Shown here piece by piece: positions 29,720-39,124 of a DNA stretch of 64,000 nucleotides. Each line of letters opens with the position of its first letter. Position 1 is the first letter of the stretch. The DNA is from Bradyrhizobium sp. CCGUVB1N3. GTDB taxonomy: Bacteria; Pseudomonadota; Alphaproteobacteria; Rhizobiales; Xanthobacteraceae. Made by a program: the position numbers and the translations under genes. The notes beneath the pieces were generated by a model. The model made no database searches and had not been told where the DNA came from. It was given only the letters and a program-made list of their open reading frames with translations. The DNA is taken from the NCBI RefSeq assembly GCF_024199925.1, contig NZ_JANADR010000002.1, positions 1 to 64,000 on the forward strand, read 5' to 3'.

Positions 29720-30055
29720 TAGATGGTCCTCCTGAGGTTGTCGTAGCGGGCACAATCGGCGATCGGCGCATGGCGGAGCGTCAGTGCGGCCGGCGTCATG
29801 ATGTTGGCCGGGGGGACGGGGTCTCGCCGTCGGGCCAGGATGTTGAGCACGACATCGGCAGAATGGACGCCGTGACCGAGTGCTTCGGCACAGGCGGCTT
29901 CCACGGCGGGCAGACCGCCAGTCAGCACGGCGTTGAGGATGTCGACCATCTGCCGCGGCGTCATGCTCTGGCCATGGCGGACCAGCGCCTCGGCTTGGCC
30001 GCGAAGTTGTCCCGCGTATTCCCCGAGCGGCGCGATCGGGGACGCATCGTGTCGA
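29719..30055 (-). pseudogene. istA: IstA (IS21 transposase), C-terminal fragment
   Basis: Reads LRGQAEALVRHGQSMTPRQM, then VDILNAVLTGGLPAVEAACA, then EALGHGVHSADVVLNILARR, the end of IstA just before istB in IS21-type elements. The larger N-terminal part is missing, cut off by an IS630 scrap at about 30060. Confidence 0.8.
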
Positions 30056-30084
30056 GAAGGGTTCTTCTGCCGAACCCTTCGCCC

Positions 30085-30300
30085 TGGCGATGTGGTCATG
30101 GACAATCTCGGCAGCCACAAAAGCAAGCTCGTGCGCCAGCTCCTTCGTTCCGCCGGCGCCAAACTGTTCTTCCTGAAAAAATGCTAGCCCGACCTGAACC
30201 CGTCGAACGGGTCCTGCCAAGCTCAAACATCTGCTCCGAAAGGCCGCCGCCCGAACCATCGATTCGGTCTGCGCCACCATCGGCGAAGTGTCGCGCTCTA
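30085..30300 (+). pseudogene. IS630-family transposase, C-terminal scrap
   Basis: Reads VVMDNLGSHKSKLVRQLLRS then AGAKLFFL, which is the second catalytic Asp region of IS630-family proteins. A stop and frame changes follow while PDLNP, the catalytic-Glu region, is still recognisable in another frame. Distinct from the IS630 copy at 0.6-1.7 kb. Confidence 0.65.
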
Positions 30301-32052
30301 GTTGAAACGATAGGACGCCTGTAGAAAGCCGCCGAACCGTTCGGTGTTAAATCTCCCCGGACCAGGCGGCGAAACCACGCCTAGCCCCCCACAGCCGTTG
30401 CAGGATTCGGTCACGCTCGTCGTCCACATCGCCCAATAGCGTCCGCCCAGACCAATACTGAGGTCTTTGGTCGCAAAATAGGACAAGGTGAATTCGGCTT
30501 GCAAACCGCGTGTCTCCCCCGTGGTGGGAAACAGAGTGAGATGATCTCTCGCGCGATGATCGTCCAGGCCCTCAAGGCGACCATAGGGTATAAGGGCGAG
30601 ATCGCCTCCAATCTTGAAACGATCCCAGAACCGCAACTCGCCCGCAATGCCCGCGCGAAACGAATGCCAGGTATCGGATTCGCTTGTGCCTACGAAGTTG
30701 GCCGCGGCGGATGGAAAGCAGATGCCCGATGCCGGCGCCACGAGTTGGGTGCATCCTTCGGTCCCGATGTAGTAATGGTAGTAACTGTACCCAATGAAAG
30801 GCCCGAGCTTGTAGTCCGGCCCGTGCATGACGTCGAAACCGATGTCCGCGGTCGCGTAGGAAAGCGACGATTTTCCAACGGATGAGTGGGTTACCTCGAA
30901 GGCTGTGGGGGCCGACGCATAACCATAAGAGAGACTCCAGTCCTCGTCGAAATGATCGCCGCTGACAATCGAACCAGCGCCGGCAAATCCCTTCAAGAAC
31001 ATGTTGTAGGGTGAATCGATACGCGCAAAGAACTCGCCCGTGTGTGCGGTCAGATTCTGGTAGTGCAGCTGGGACATGAGGCCTGCTCCAACCTGTGGAA
31101 AGGCGGACTGGAAACTGCCAGAGCTGTACCAATAGCGGGCGCCGCCCTCGAATTGCCAACCCGCTGGCATCAACTGAGCTTTGGTCGGCCCGGCGAATTC
31201 ATGGGCTGCCGGTCTCTCGGGCCACGACGCCAGGGGATCTCTACCCCAGCGGTAGTTCAGCCCGAGCTTTACAAGGTGCATGTCCTGGCCGATGTGCGAC
31301 GTGGCGCCAGCCGGAACGCTTGCCACCGTTCCACTCGTAGGGCCGGTTGGCGATATCTTGATGGTCTCAGGAGTCGCAACTTGACTGTTGAAGCGCTGAT
31401 AGTCGTATCCTATGTTGACCGACCAGGCGGGCGTGAGCGTGTGTTCAAAACCTGCACCCACTGTCCAGCCCCACGGGCTCACGCGGCCAATCGAAGGCTC
31501 ACCCTGGATGAGAGTGTCTTCAGTGAAGGTCCCCTGGCTTTCGTTGTACACGTTGTTCGGAGCGACAGAGACATCGCTGCGCATCCAAGCGGCGCCGGCT
31601 TTGCCGTAGATCAGCGTTCGTCCCTCGGGCTCGACAACATAGCCGAAGCGCCCCGTGAACGTCGCGAGCCGACGCGGCTTCACCGCACAGTTTGACCCGA
31701 CTATGTCTGGCGACGCCTGAAGACAGGTGAACGCGCCGTCCGAAGACAGCAGGCTTGCATCTGCGCCGACGCCCACGACCCATGCCGGCGCGACCTGCCA
31801 GTCGTAGCCGAATTGCAGACCGCCGAGGAAGCCGGGTGTCGTCACGTTATCGCCAAACACCGAGGGGCCAAACGGATCGGAGAAGCCGGCATTACCAACG
31901 ATTGCGCCAAGGTGCCCACCAAGGTGGAAGCCTGTCCAACTGAATGGACGCGGCGCCACCTTTGGGGTCTTGACGGCAACATCCGCCGACGAAGCGGCAC
32001 ATGGCGGAGCTGAGATTGCCGTCGACAGAACCAAAAAAGCAACTTTGCGCAT
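30298..32052 (-). CDS. Outer-membrane protein with two beta-barrel-like halves
   Basis: 584 residues from ATG 32052, chosen because GGAGAT precedes it and a signal peptide starts there (MRKVAFLVLSTAISAPPCAA). The frame is open further upstream without sense. The first half is an Omp25/RopB-like porin barrel: WTGFHLGGHLGAIVGNAGFS, then GFLGGLQFGYDWQVAPAWVV and GVGADA. The second half, from about residue 275, is another barrel (FEGGARYWYSSGSF...). The chain ends QASYRFN, close to an aromatic C-terminus for BAM insertion. It probably sits in the outer membrane; what it transports or binds is not evident. The stop abuts the IS630 scrap. Confidence 0.83.
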   Translation of the reverse strand: MRKVAFLVLSTAISAPPCAASSADVAVKTPKVAPRPFSWTGFHLGGHLGAIVGNAGFSDPFGPSVFGDNVTTPGFLGGLQFGYDWQVAPAWVVGVGADASLLSSDGAFTCLQASPDIVGSNCAVKPRRLATFTGRFGYVVEPEGRTLIYGKAGAAWMRSDVSVAPNNVYNESQGTFTEDTLIQGEPSIGRVSPWGWTVGAGFEHTLTPAWSVNIGYDYQRFNSQVATPETIKISPTGPTSGTVASVPAGATSHIGQDMHLVKLGLNYRWGRDPLASWPERPAAHEFAGPTKAQLMPAGWQFEGGARYWYSSGSFQSAFPQVGAGLMSQLHYQNLTAHTGEFFARIDSPYNMFLKGFAGAGSIVSGDHFDEDWSLSYGYASAPTAFEVTHSSVGKSSLSYATADIGFDVMHGPDYKLGPFIGYSYYHYYIGTEGCTQLVAPASGICFPSAAANFVGTSESDTWHSFRAGIAGELRFWDRFKIGGDLALIPYGRLEGLDDHRARDHLTLFPTTGETRGLQAEFTLSYFATKDLSIGLGGRYWAMWTTSVTESCNGCGGLGVVSPPGPGRFNTERFGGFLQASYRFN

Positions 32053-32519
32053 CTCATCTCCGAAGGATACGGGCAAGCAATAAGATGCGGGCATAGCAAA
32101 AGATGGGCCAGTTGGCAGAAAACTGCAGAGAGCTTCTATTTCCGCCGGAAAGAGGCGGCGCATACACCGCTCTGTGTTCAGAACCAAAACGCGGCTTGTC
32201 TCCAAGCAGCCGATTGTTGTGAACGCGACGGGGATGTCCCGATCGGTGTTGAACTGCGTCGGGCCAACGTTTCCGGAAGAACGGAACGCGACCCTCGTGA
32301 CGTGGGCAATGGGCTTCATCGTTATGCGATCGTGGTGAGCTTGAAGGGGCGCACGCAAAACCGACAGTTGCTTATGCGCCTTCAATCGTCCGAAGTTTGT
32401 TGGCTTCGATCATAGCGGCCGCGACCCAGCGCAAGGCCATACGTCTACGCATTCTACTGTGCGGGCATCGATGCGCCTGAAAGCAATCACTTTTGATCGT
32501 GCCCCTGAGCGTGGTGCAA
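32053..32519. other. Gap of ~0.47 kb without a supported gene
   Basis: The minus frame of the outer-membrane gene is open through here, but its translation lacks any recognisable feature, so it is taken as upstream untranslated sequence and relic DNA. Confidence 0.4.
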
Positions 32520-33060
32520 CTGGCACGGGCACCGCGCTCAGCGAACGCATGCGGTCAACGCGTTGCGCGCGCATCTAGCAGAGTTGGGGATCATCGCCAC
32601 CGCCGGCCTGGCAAAGGTTGAGGCGCTGGTCGCAATCGTACGGGACGAGACAGATGCTCTCCTGCCCGCAGCAGCGCGCTTCGCGCTGATGGCTATTGCC
32701 GATGAGATTGAAGCTTCAGCCGATTGAAACGTCAGCCGACCAGATGGAGAGGCTCGAGCGCGCAATCGTTCTGGAGGCCAAGCACGACGGGGACATGCGT
32801 CGGTTGACCACAATCCCTGCGTCGGCGCCATCACTGCGGCGACCATCAAGGCGCTTGTGCCGGATCCCGGCGGGTTCAAGTCGGCTCGCCACTTCGCTGC
32901 CTGGCTGGGATTGACGCCGCGGTCTCATTCAAGCGGAGGCGAAGAGCGGTTGGGACGAATATCGAAGATGGGGAAATCCGGAGCTCCGCTGTCTCCTCGT
33001 TGTCGGGGCAACGGCCGTCTTGCGGGCGCCGAAGCGTTCGACGCCAGAGATCGGTCACAT
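32520..33060 (+). pseudogene. IS110-family transposase remnant
   Basis: Plus-strand pieces read NALRAHLAELGIIATAGLAK, then VEALVAIVRDETDALLPAAA, then, after a stop, AITAATIKALVPDPGGFKSA followed by RHFAAWLGLTPRSHSSGG. This is the transposase_20 domain with its G(V)GAITA core. Several frame changes are present. Confidence 0.78.
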
Positions 33061-33300
33061 AGTAGCGGAACGCTGAGAGCGCCCGCCGATTTGTAGGAAC
33101 CGCGTAGTAGGCGAAGTGGCCGGTGACAACGAACGCGACGGGTCTTCCTTTCGAGCAGGAAGTTCCCCCGGCGTGACTTACCGCAGATGTGGGTGAAGCC
33201 CAGAAACATGAAGGTCTCCGGTTTGCCAAGGCCGCGCCCTTTGCGATTGACCGGCCGCACGGCGACCGAATTCAATCAGGCGGGTCTTGTCTGGATGGGG
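33030..33300 (-). pseudogene. Group II intron reverse transcriptase/maturase remnant
   Basis: Minus strand: KTRLIEFGRRAAGQSQ, then GLGKPETFMFLGFTHICGKS, then, in another frame, GHFAYYAVPTNRRALSAFRY and YVTDLWRRTLRR. These are the end of the RT domain and the maturase (GIIM) region of rhizobial intron-encoded proteins. The N-terminal RT motifs are missing; it overlaps the IS110 remnant boundary. Confidence 0.7.
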
Positions 33301-33329
33301 TGTCAACGCGAATGCTTCAAATCACGCGC

Positions 33330-33510
33330 CTCGACAACCCCGGGTGACAATGCGATATTTGTTCCACTTAGGGAGGACACGATGCCATCGCCACTGTCAG
33401 CGCACGAGCAGCCAATCTCGAAGGTACTGTCGACGCCATCGCCGAGGTCGGCGACGAAATCAAACCAGACCGCCTCGCTGTGCTCCGATGCGAGCTTTGC
33501 TTTGAGGGCT
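33330..33510 (-). pseudogene. Possible metallophosphoesterase-like fragment
   Basis: One minus frame reads KAKLASEHSEAVWFDFVADL followed by GDGVDSTFEI. The string WFDFVADLGDG recalls calcineurin-like phosphoesterase relatives. About 50 codons with no start or end of their own; a weak call. Confidence 0.28.
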
Positions 33511-33628
33511 CGCGCGCTTCATGTGTTCGTCGACATTGACGGTGTCGAGTGCCGCGATTGCCTTCGGCAGCTGCCGCAGACGCATTCCCATGCGGCTGCG
33601 TCGTCGCGGTCCTGTGTAATGCGCGCGG

Positions 33629-33811
33629 TCATTTCCATATCTTCCTGTTGTTGAATGGCCCCGCCTCAGCGTCTTGCGCCTTCTGCTCGCGGATCACGAG
33701 ACGGCCGTTCTGGGGCATCGCGGTCCGCAGGATGTTGAGGCCCTTGCGGTCTTCATGCTCCCAGCCGGCGCCGATCTTGGTCCAGAAGGCCGCTCTCGCC
33801 CTCACCGTCAA
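33629..33811 (-). CDS. Conserved small protein or fragment (FWTKIGAGWEH type)
   Basis: Reads AAFWTKIGAGWEHEDRKGLN, then AMPQNGRLVIRE. The pattern FW.kIGAaw.HkDgkG.N..L.a.P..GRivLRe is one I associate with small island- and plasmid-borne proteins. It starts at a TTG inside an istB remnant on the other strand, so its own start may be lost. No function known. Confidence 0.35.
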   Translation of the reverse strand: MTVRARAAFWTKIGAGWEHEDRKGLNILRTAMPQNGRLVIREQKAQDAEAGPFNNRKIWK

Positions 33812-34130
33812 CCCTTCCGTGCTCTATCAGCTGCTGCCGCGGTTGGTCGAGACGCTCACCCTCCCGCGGGGCGGCGACCGCCATGCTCGTTTCCTCAGAA
33901 CCCTGGCGCGGGTCGAGTTTCTGGTCCTCGACGACTGAGGACTTGCCCCGATGACTGCTGAGCAGCAACACGACCTGTTGGAGATGATGGAGGATCGCCA
34001 TGGCCGCGGCTCGACCGTGGTGACAAGCCAGCCCCCGAGCGAGCATTGGCACAAGCTTATCGGCAACCGACTCTATCCTCGATCGCCTCGTGCACAGGCA
34101 CCCTCGCGACAAGGTATTGCCTCAACCCGC
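33800..34130 (+). pseudogene. IS21-family IstB remnant (second type)
   Basis: Plus strand: VLYQLLPRLVETLTLPRGGD, then VEFLVLDD with stop, then MTAEQQHDLLEMMEDRHGRG and STVVTSQPPSEHWHKLIGN, the middle and end of IstB. A stop after LDD and a small deletion after LIGN show decay. Confidence 0.7.
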
Positions 34131-34247
34131 ACAATGCTCTCTCAGCTCCCCGAAACACTGCCCAAAGGAAGCTTTTCGCTGGGGCAAACGCTTTGCAGCT
34201 CGGAAGGCGCTTTGGGGTGCCAAACTTGGGCGCTGCTCGAGCAGGAT

Positions 34248-34930
34248 GGCGCCGATGAAATGCAAACCGTCGCTCGCAGCAACGCGTGCAGGCCGCCTAA
34301 GCTCTGACCCTTGAGGAGCCAGCCCCTCCCTTCGCGAGCCGCCTAATTAGCCTCAAATCATTTGACGACGGAGAACGGTTACGCCGCTTGTGCGGCGCCA
34401 GCAACCGGTCGGCTCTCTGCTGAGATGTTTCGTTGTCGTGCAACACCTCGAGGCTGCAGACGCGAGCGATCGCCATGGCGCGGCGCGAGATTCGCTGATG
34501 GTTCATGGATTTTGCTTTTAGCTCTGATGCCGGTAGCGGACTGGCTGCCGGGGTTCAGAAACCGTAATCGTGAACGGCCAATGTGCTTTTGGGGTGCCCC
34601 TTGGACATGGGCGCACCGCCCCCGCCGAACGGGGCTGTTACAACGCTGGCCCATTGATTGGCCACGGATGCTATCTTGGGTTTCTGAGGCCCAAGCCTAA
34701 GGTGGCATACAACCTAGACGTTTGCAACAGCCATTTTCTACTCGAAGCGCGACGAAACCGCGCGCTCTCGTAAACGGTTCAAGGCTCGACGCAGACGGAA
34801 GACACGTTGGTCGATGAGGAATCGTTCGTGATCCCTTGGGTTTTCGTGCCCACGGCTGCGCTCGGTCTTACAAACCCGAATTGCTCAAGCTCCTTCCGAA
34901 AGCGCGGACAACGAACCTGCAAACCGTGCT
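34248..34930. repeat. ~0.7 kb dispersed repeat, copy 2
   Basis: Direct-repeat partner of 21437-22135; same start (GGCGCCGATGAAATGC) and end (GCAAACCGTGCT). Flanked on the left by an istB remnant and on the right, after about 90 bases, by an IS110 remnant. Confidence 0.9.
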
Positions 34931-35020
34931 CAGTTGGTTGCGCGGCGAGCCGAACCATTGCCAAATGGCAGCAAACCCAAGTCTCGATGAAGAGGACGTC
35001 GGCCCCCGAACCGCGAGCGT

Positions 35021-35610
35021 GAGAACCTCGTCAGCCAACAAACCAGCATTGTCAATCGAATGAAGGCATGTCTCATTCGCCTGGGTATTCGCAATCTTAA
35101 GCCGGCGCTGCTGCGTCATGCGTCAAAACGGCTCGAGACGCTGCGCACGCCGGAAGGAGTGCCGCTGCCGCCCAACACTGTCGCCGAGATGCGCCGGGAC
35201 ATGGTCCGTCTTGGCCTCATCAGAGAGCAGATCAGGGAGATCGAGGCGGCTCGATTGCAGCGCTTGCAGGTTTCCGAGAGCGGCGCGCACGCGATGATCA
35301 AATTGCTGGAGCGGTCGCGCGTTACGCGAGCCTCACGGGCGCTCCCGATGAGAGCGGCAAGCGAAGACGTGAGAAGGGCCTTCGTGCTGGCAACGCCCGG
35401 GTACGGCGTGGGACGATCCAACTGGCCTGGCGCCCTCTCCTTTTCCAAAAGGACAGCGCATTGGCCCAATGGTTCCGTACTCGCGCGGCCGGCGCGCGCG
35501 GCTGCACGCGCAAGACCATGATCGTGGCGCTGGCGCGCAAATTGCTCATTGCGTTCCGGCGCCTGACGACGACAGGCGAAATACCTGCAGGGATTGAGCT
35601 CTTGACAGGA
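35021..35610 (+). pseudogene. IS110/IS1111-type transposase remnant
   Basis: Reads MKACLIRLGIRNLKPALLRH, then LRTPEGVPLPPNTVAEMRRD, then, after frame changes, MAQWFRTRAAGARGCTRKTM followed by IVALARKLLIAFRRL, the typical C-terminus. The N-terminal DEDD part is missing. A different lineage from the IS110 copy at 40.3 kb. Confidence 0.75.
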
Positions 35611-36018
35611 GCTCGTAAGGCGCGCGGGCTTTACCCTTGCCGATGCACACGACCTCCGGGGCATGTAACGCATGGACCTTTGGACTGCGCCGATCCTGAT
35701 CCTGGCTGCGCACCTGCTGCGCTAACCGAGCAGCGGGCCGAAGCGAGCTTCCAGCACCGCATCGCCATCAATCTTGCGGCGGATGCCGCGAATGATCCGG
35801 CCAAGCCGTGTTCGCAGGCACTTGAGTTGGCGCCGGGCGCGCTTGAACTGGACAGCGTGGGTATTGCGGCCGATCATGATGGCGGCGCGCTTGGCGAGCC
35901 CGATGAGCTTGACGATTGCCCGATGCATCAGCCGCGCGTCGGTCGGATGCGCAACGGCCTTGGGCTGCACGCCGCTGCGATCAGTAGACCAGCGGCAACT
36001 TGCGATGGAATGCTCCAC
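35610..36018 (-). pseudogene. IS5-type transposase, C-terminal remnant
   Basis: Minus strand: DARLMHRAIVKLIGLAKRAA, then RRQLKCLRTRLGRIIRGIRR and, in another frame nearer 35650, HALHAPEVVCIGKGKARAPY, the C-terminal half of rhizobial IS5-type transposases. The piece between is degraded. Confidence 0.65.
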
Positions 36019-36092
36019 CCTTGAAAATCCACGACTTTGGCTCGATACTCGATCGAGGTCCCATGGCTATCAGCAATCCGAGGAGGGCGATT

Positions 36093-36314
36093 ATGGCAAT
36101 CCAGATCGTGATGGACCACAGCGGCGACAGCCGTCATCCTTTCAACCTCGACGACGCACAAGAACTGGCGAAGGCGGAGCAGCGGTTCTACGAACTGACG
36201 AATATCGGGTTTACCGCAGCGGTCCGGACCGGTCCAGGTCAGGTTTCGCAGATCCGATCGTTCGACCCGAAGGCGGAAGAAACCGTCTTCTTCCCCAGGC
36301 TGGTCGGCGGCTAA
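36093..36314 (+). CDS. Conserved small protein of unknown function
   Basis: 73 residues: MAIQIVMDHSGDSRHPFNLD, then RFYELTNIGFTAAVRTGPGQ and FDPKAEETVFFPRLVGG. The ATG is preceded by AGGAGG seven bases upstream, a strong start. I have seen this type among rhizobial accessory genes but know no function. It is followed after 15 bases by another small gene on the same strand, so they probably form an operon. Confidence 0.7.
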   Translation: MAIQIVMDHSGDSRHPFNLDDAQELAKAEQRFYELTNIGFTAAVRTGPGQVSQIRSFDPKAEETVFFPRLVGG

Positions 36315-36329
36315 GTCGGCGTTCCTGCC

Positions 36330-36752
36330 ATGTTTGGCTTTCGATCGATGCCGCCGGGCGGCCGTTCCCGGGGGCGAGCGATGCGGGCCCTTATCATCAG
36401 GCACGGCGCCGAGCGGACGCCGGAGGGCCGGTCGCTGCGCCTCTTGCAGCAATGGTTGTCGCCGGCGCAGCGGGAGCAGTTCGCCCAAAAGGGCTACTTC
36501 GAGGTCGTCGGAAATGACAGCGGACAGCGATACAGGATCCACCTCGGGGCCTCGGTGAACGTGTGCGAGATCGACGAAAGAGGCCGCCTGGGGGAGGGAT
36601 TATGTTTTTCGCCGGCCGGCGCTCTGCCGATCGGAGACGTCATGCTCGCCCAGAAGATTGCGCTCGAAACATGCGAACGTGACGTGCGTGCCGTGGCCAG
36701 GCGGTTCACTTCGAGCGGGTTCCATTTCAGGCAAACCCGACCTCTCGGCTGA
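36330..36752 (+). CDS. Conserved hypothetical protein, partner of the preceding gene
   Basis: 140 residues from ATG 36330; an alternative in-frame ATG lies 17 codons later. Contains MRALIIRHGAERTPEGRSLR, then LLQQWLSPAQREQFAQKGYF and HLGASVNVCEIDERGRLGEG. The balanced, mostly polar composition and the hairpin terminator just downstream support a real gene. No family recognised. Confidence 0.65.
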   Translation: MFGFRSMPPGGRSRGRAMRALIIRHGAERTPEGRSLRLLQQWLSPAQREQFAQKGYFEVVGNDSGQRYRIHLGASVNVCEIDERGRLGEGLCFSPAGALPIGDVMLAQKIALETCERDVRAVARRFTSSGFHFRQTRPLG

Positions 36753-36799
36753 CCGCGCCGACGGCATCTCGTAAGAACGACAGCCCCACACAGCCAAGG

Positions 36800-36832
36800 A
36801 AGCCCCCGGCGAGCCGTAGCCCGCCGGGGCTT
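36800..36832 (+). terminator. GC-rich stem-loop, probable terminator
   Basis: AAGCCCCCGGCG pairs with CGCCGGGGCTT around a loop of about ten bases, 47 bases after the stop at 36752. It lacks a clean T-run, so it may work with Rho or only as a stabilising hairpin. Confidence 0.5.
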
Positions 36833-37500
36833 CTCCCAGATCGTTGAGATCAGGTACATCCGCCGATCGCCCAACGATCCGACCGGATCGCAATCACGTC
36901 ACCTGATCGTGTGCCGCATGCGACGGTCGTGCGGCATTGGCGTGATCACAGTGGGCTCGAAAGCGCTTGGCCGCCAACTCGCCCTTGCGGCACTCTGCTC
37001 GCCGCCGACGCTGGACCACTACGACATATATGGATCCTTATTCTCAAGTTCCAGCTTCACCAGATATTTTTAGTGGATCGCGGAGGCTGGCTGCAATCGC
37101 CGCTGCCGCCGTTTTCGAAAGCAATTTTGAAGACGCTCTGACCTTTGCCATAAGCGTTCAGGTTTCCATTTCTGACTGCAAGAGATTCTTGCTCTCCAGC
37201 ACCTCTTTCCACCAATTGTCAGCCGGGCTATCCGCGAGCTTTTTCAGAGCTGCTAGTTGTAGACCAGAAAGACCGCGCTTGAGGAAGTCCCGTTCAGACG
37301 TGGATCCTCTCACCATCGTTGGCCAATCCCGCGTGATAGGGATACGGCGAAACGGCAGCCGCTCAGAACGCCGTATGGGGGATCAGGCGCTTTGCTACCA
37401 CAGCGCTAACTCACGGGGCCAGCCGTCGCCTGCGCCGCTACCCGAAGCCGTGCCCACTAGTCTTTGCTTTGCGCTGCAGCTACTAGCGCTCGTCAAAAAC
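36833..37500. other. Gap of ~0.67 kb without a supported gene
   Basis: Frames here give no recognisable protein. The right edge is where the beta-propeller gene (minus strand) loses its 3' end, so part of this is probably foreign DNA brought in by that rearrangement. Confidence 0.4.
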
Positions 37501-38190
37501 TCATCCAGCACGCGCCGTTTGATCGCTGATGTCCATCGACTTGTCGTAGGTCACGTTTTGTCCATCGATTGCCAACACGCCGATCTTGTTCACGAGGTTG
37601 AGGCAGACGAAGGCGCGCTTGCCATCGGGTGCGATGACAACAGCCGCAGCCTGCTGCTCCACCGGGACCTCGCCTACGGCTTTGACCGTTGAACCCTGGA
37701 TGGAGACGACAGAGACCCTCTTGCCGTCTCGGTTGGCAATCAATGCAAGATCGCCCTTCTTTGAGATCGATAGACCGGAGGGCTGCCGCCCGACAGTAAC
37801 CGTGTCGATCAACTTCGGCGGATCTGCGGTGAGGTCAATCACGTACAACTTGTCATCCGGGACCGTTTTCCAGGAACTCCCCTCCTGGACGTGAACCACG
37901 GAATTGGCGACCAGGCCCAGCGTGCCGTCTGGTGTGATCTGCAGGTTCGTGGGCGGGCCCAGTAGAGAGTTTGCCAGCGGCAGGCTTGCGCGAATCCTGG
38001 GTTTGGCGGGATTGGAGATGTCCACAACCAGCACGGCATCGGGACCCGGAGCGCCATTCATCTGGCCGTCGGGACCGTAGGTGATCTTGCTGTCAAGGCC
38101 GATCAGGATATCGTTGGTTCCGGCCATTGCCGGGCCGCTGGCGACGAGGCCGGCCAGCCACGTGGCGCAAAACGCACTATGTAAATTCAT
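37501..38190 (-). pseudogene. Secreted YVTN/beta-propeller-type protein, C-terminus lost
   Basis: From ATG 38190 a signal peptide (HSAFCATWLAGLVASGPAMA) precedes repeated blades: AVLVVDISNPAKPRIRASLP, LYVIDLTADPPKLIDTVTVG, then RQPSGLSISKKGDLALIANR and DGKRVSVVSIQG. These are YVTN-type propeller repeats, periplasmic and often of unknown ligand. Only about four blades are present and the frame ends with an unrelated short tail after MDISD. The gene is probably cut at about 37510. Confidence 0.7.
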
Positions 38191-38429
38191 GATGCGCCTC
38201 CCATTGCCGTAGCGCGCACTCAACAAACCGGCCAAAAGCATCGCGACAACGGAGCTTGCCGCCGAAGGGCCTTGCGTTGCTAGCGTCGAGCGGCGCGTGG
38301 TGTCTAATAGCGCCTTCGAGTTTGATCGCATTTGTGAGCACCCGCTGGGGCCGATGGGTACCTCGGAAGTGTCGTCGTCGGTTTGCGTTGCCAGCGGTAC
38401 CTTGTCGGCCTTTTAGTTGGAGGGGAGCC

Positions 38430-39110
38430 ATGAGGACAAGTCCGCCAACGATTTATGTGATTGATGACGATGAGCAAATTAGAACATTGCTTCGAGATCT
38501 TTGCCATGACGCCGGATTTGAGGCAAAGCTTTTCGGCTCGACAGACAAGTTCTTGGCGGAGCAACTCTCCGATGGTCCCTCATGCCTGGTGCTCGACGTT
38601 CGCTTTCCCGGCACATCGCCGACGGGCCTCGATTTGCAGCAAGCGTTGGCCAATTCGGGAGTCTTAGTTCCGATCGTGTTCATCAGCGGCTACTCCGACA
38701 TCCGGGTTTCGGTGGAGGCGATGAAGCGCGGCGCGGTGGAATTTCTGCCCAAGCCGTTTCGCGAGCAGGAGCTTCTTGACGCGATTCGGCTCGGCTTGGA
38801 GCGCGACCGCAGGCGCATGGAGCGCGAGCTCGTCGTGCAAGAAGAACGGCGGCGCTTTGAGAAGCTGACAGTGCGTGAGCGCGACATATTGCTGCTGATA
38901 GCGGATGGGCTGGTCGCCAAGCAGATCGCGGCCAGGCTTAATGTCAGCGAGACGACGGTGAAGGTGCGTCGCGCGCGTATGATGCAGAAGCTGCAGCTGC
39001 GTTCGCCCGTCGAGGTAGTAAGGCTCGTCGACAACATCAGGCCGGACTTTGCGACGACACGCCAACGCGTGGTCGCGCCGAACGGACCCGCCGTTTCGCG
39101 AGGATTTTAA
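38430..39110 (+). CDS. FixJ/NarL-type response regulator
   Basis: 226 residues starting MRTSPPTIYVIDDDEQIRTL, with GGAGGGG four bases before the ATG. Receiver domain: acidic pair DDD at 12-14, phosphoacceptor Asp56 in LVLDVRFPG and Lys in FLPKPF. The C-terminal LuxR helix-turn-helix is LTVRERDILLLIADGLVAKQ then IAARLNVSETTVKVRRARMM. It belongs to the FixJ/TodT-like group that binds DNA as a dimer after phosphorylation. No histidine kinase gene is adjacent, so the partner and targets are unknown. Divergent from the truncated propeller gene. Confidence 0.9.
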   Translation: MRTSPPTIYVIDDDEQIRTLLRDLCHDAGFEAKLFGSTDKFLAEQLSDGPSCLVLDVRFPGTSPTGLDLQQALANSGVLVPIVFISGYSDIRVSVEAMKRGAVEFLPKPFREQELLDAIRLGLERDRRRMERELVVQEERRRFEKLTVRERDILLLIADGLVAKQIAARLNVSETTVKVRRARMMQKLQLRSPVEVVRLVDNIRPDFATTRQRVVAPNGPAVSRGF

Positions 39111-39124
39111 GCTCCTTGTTTTAC

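Noticed and set aside
33030..33300. Retron reverse transcriptase
   Set aside because: The motifs are those of group II intron maturase C-termini (FLGFTHICGKS, LRRP-type end), without an msr/msd-like region or RT active site.
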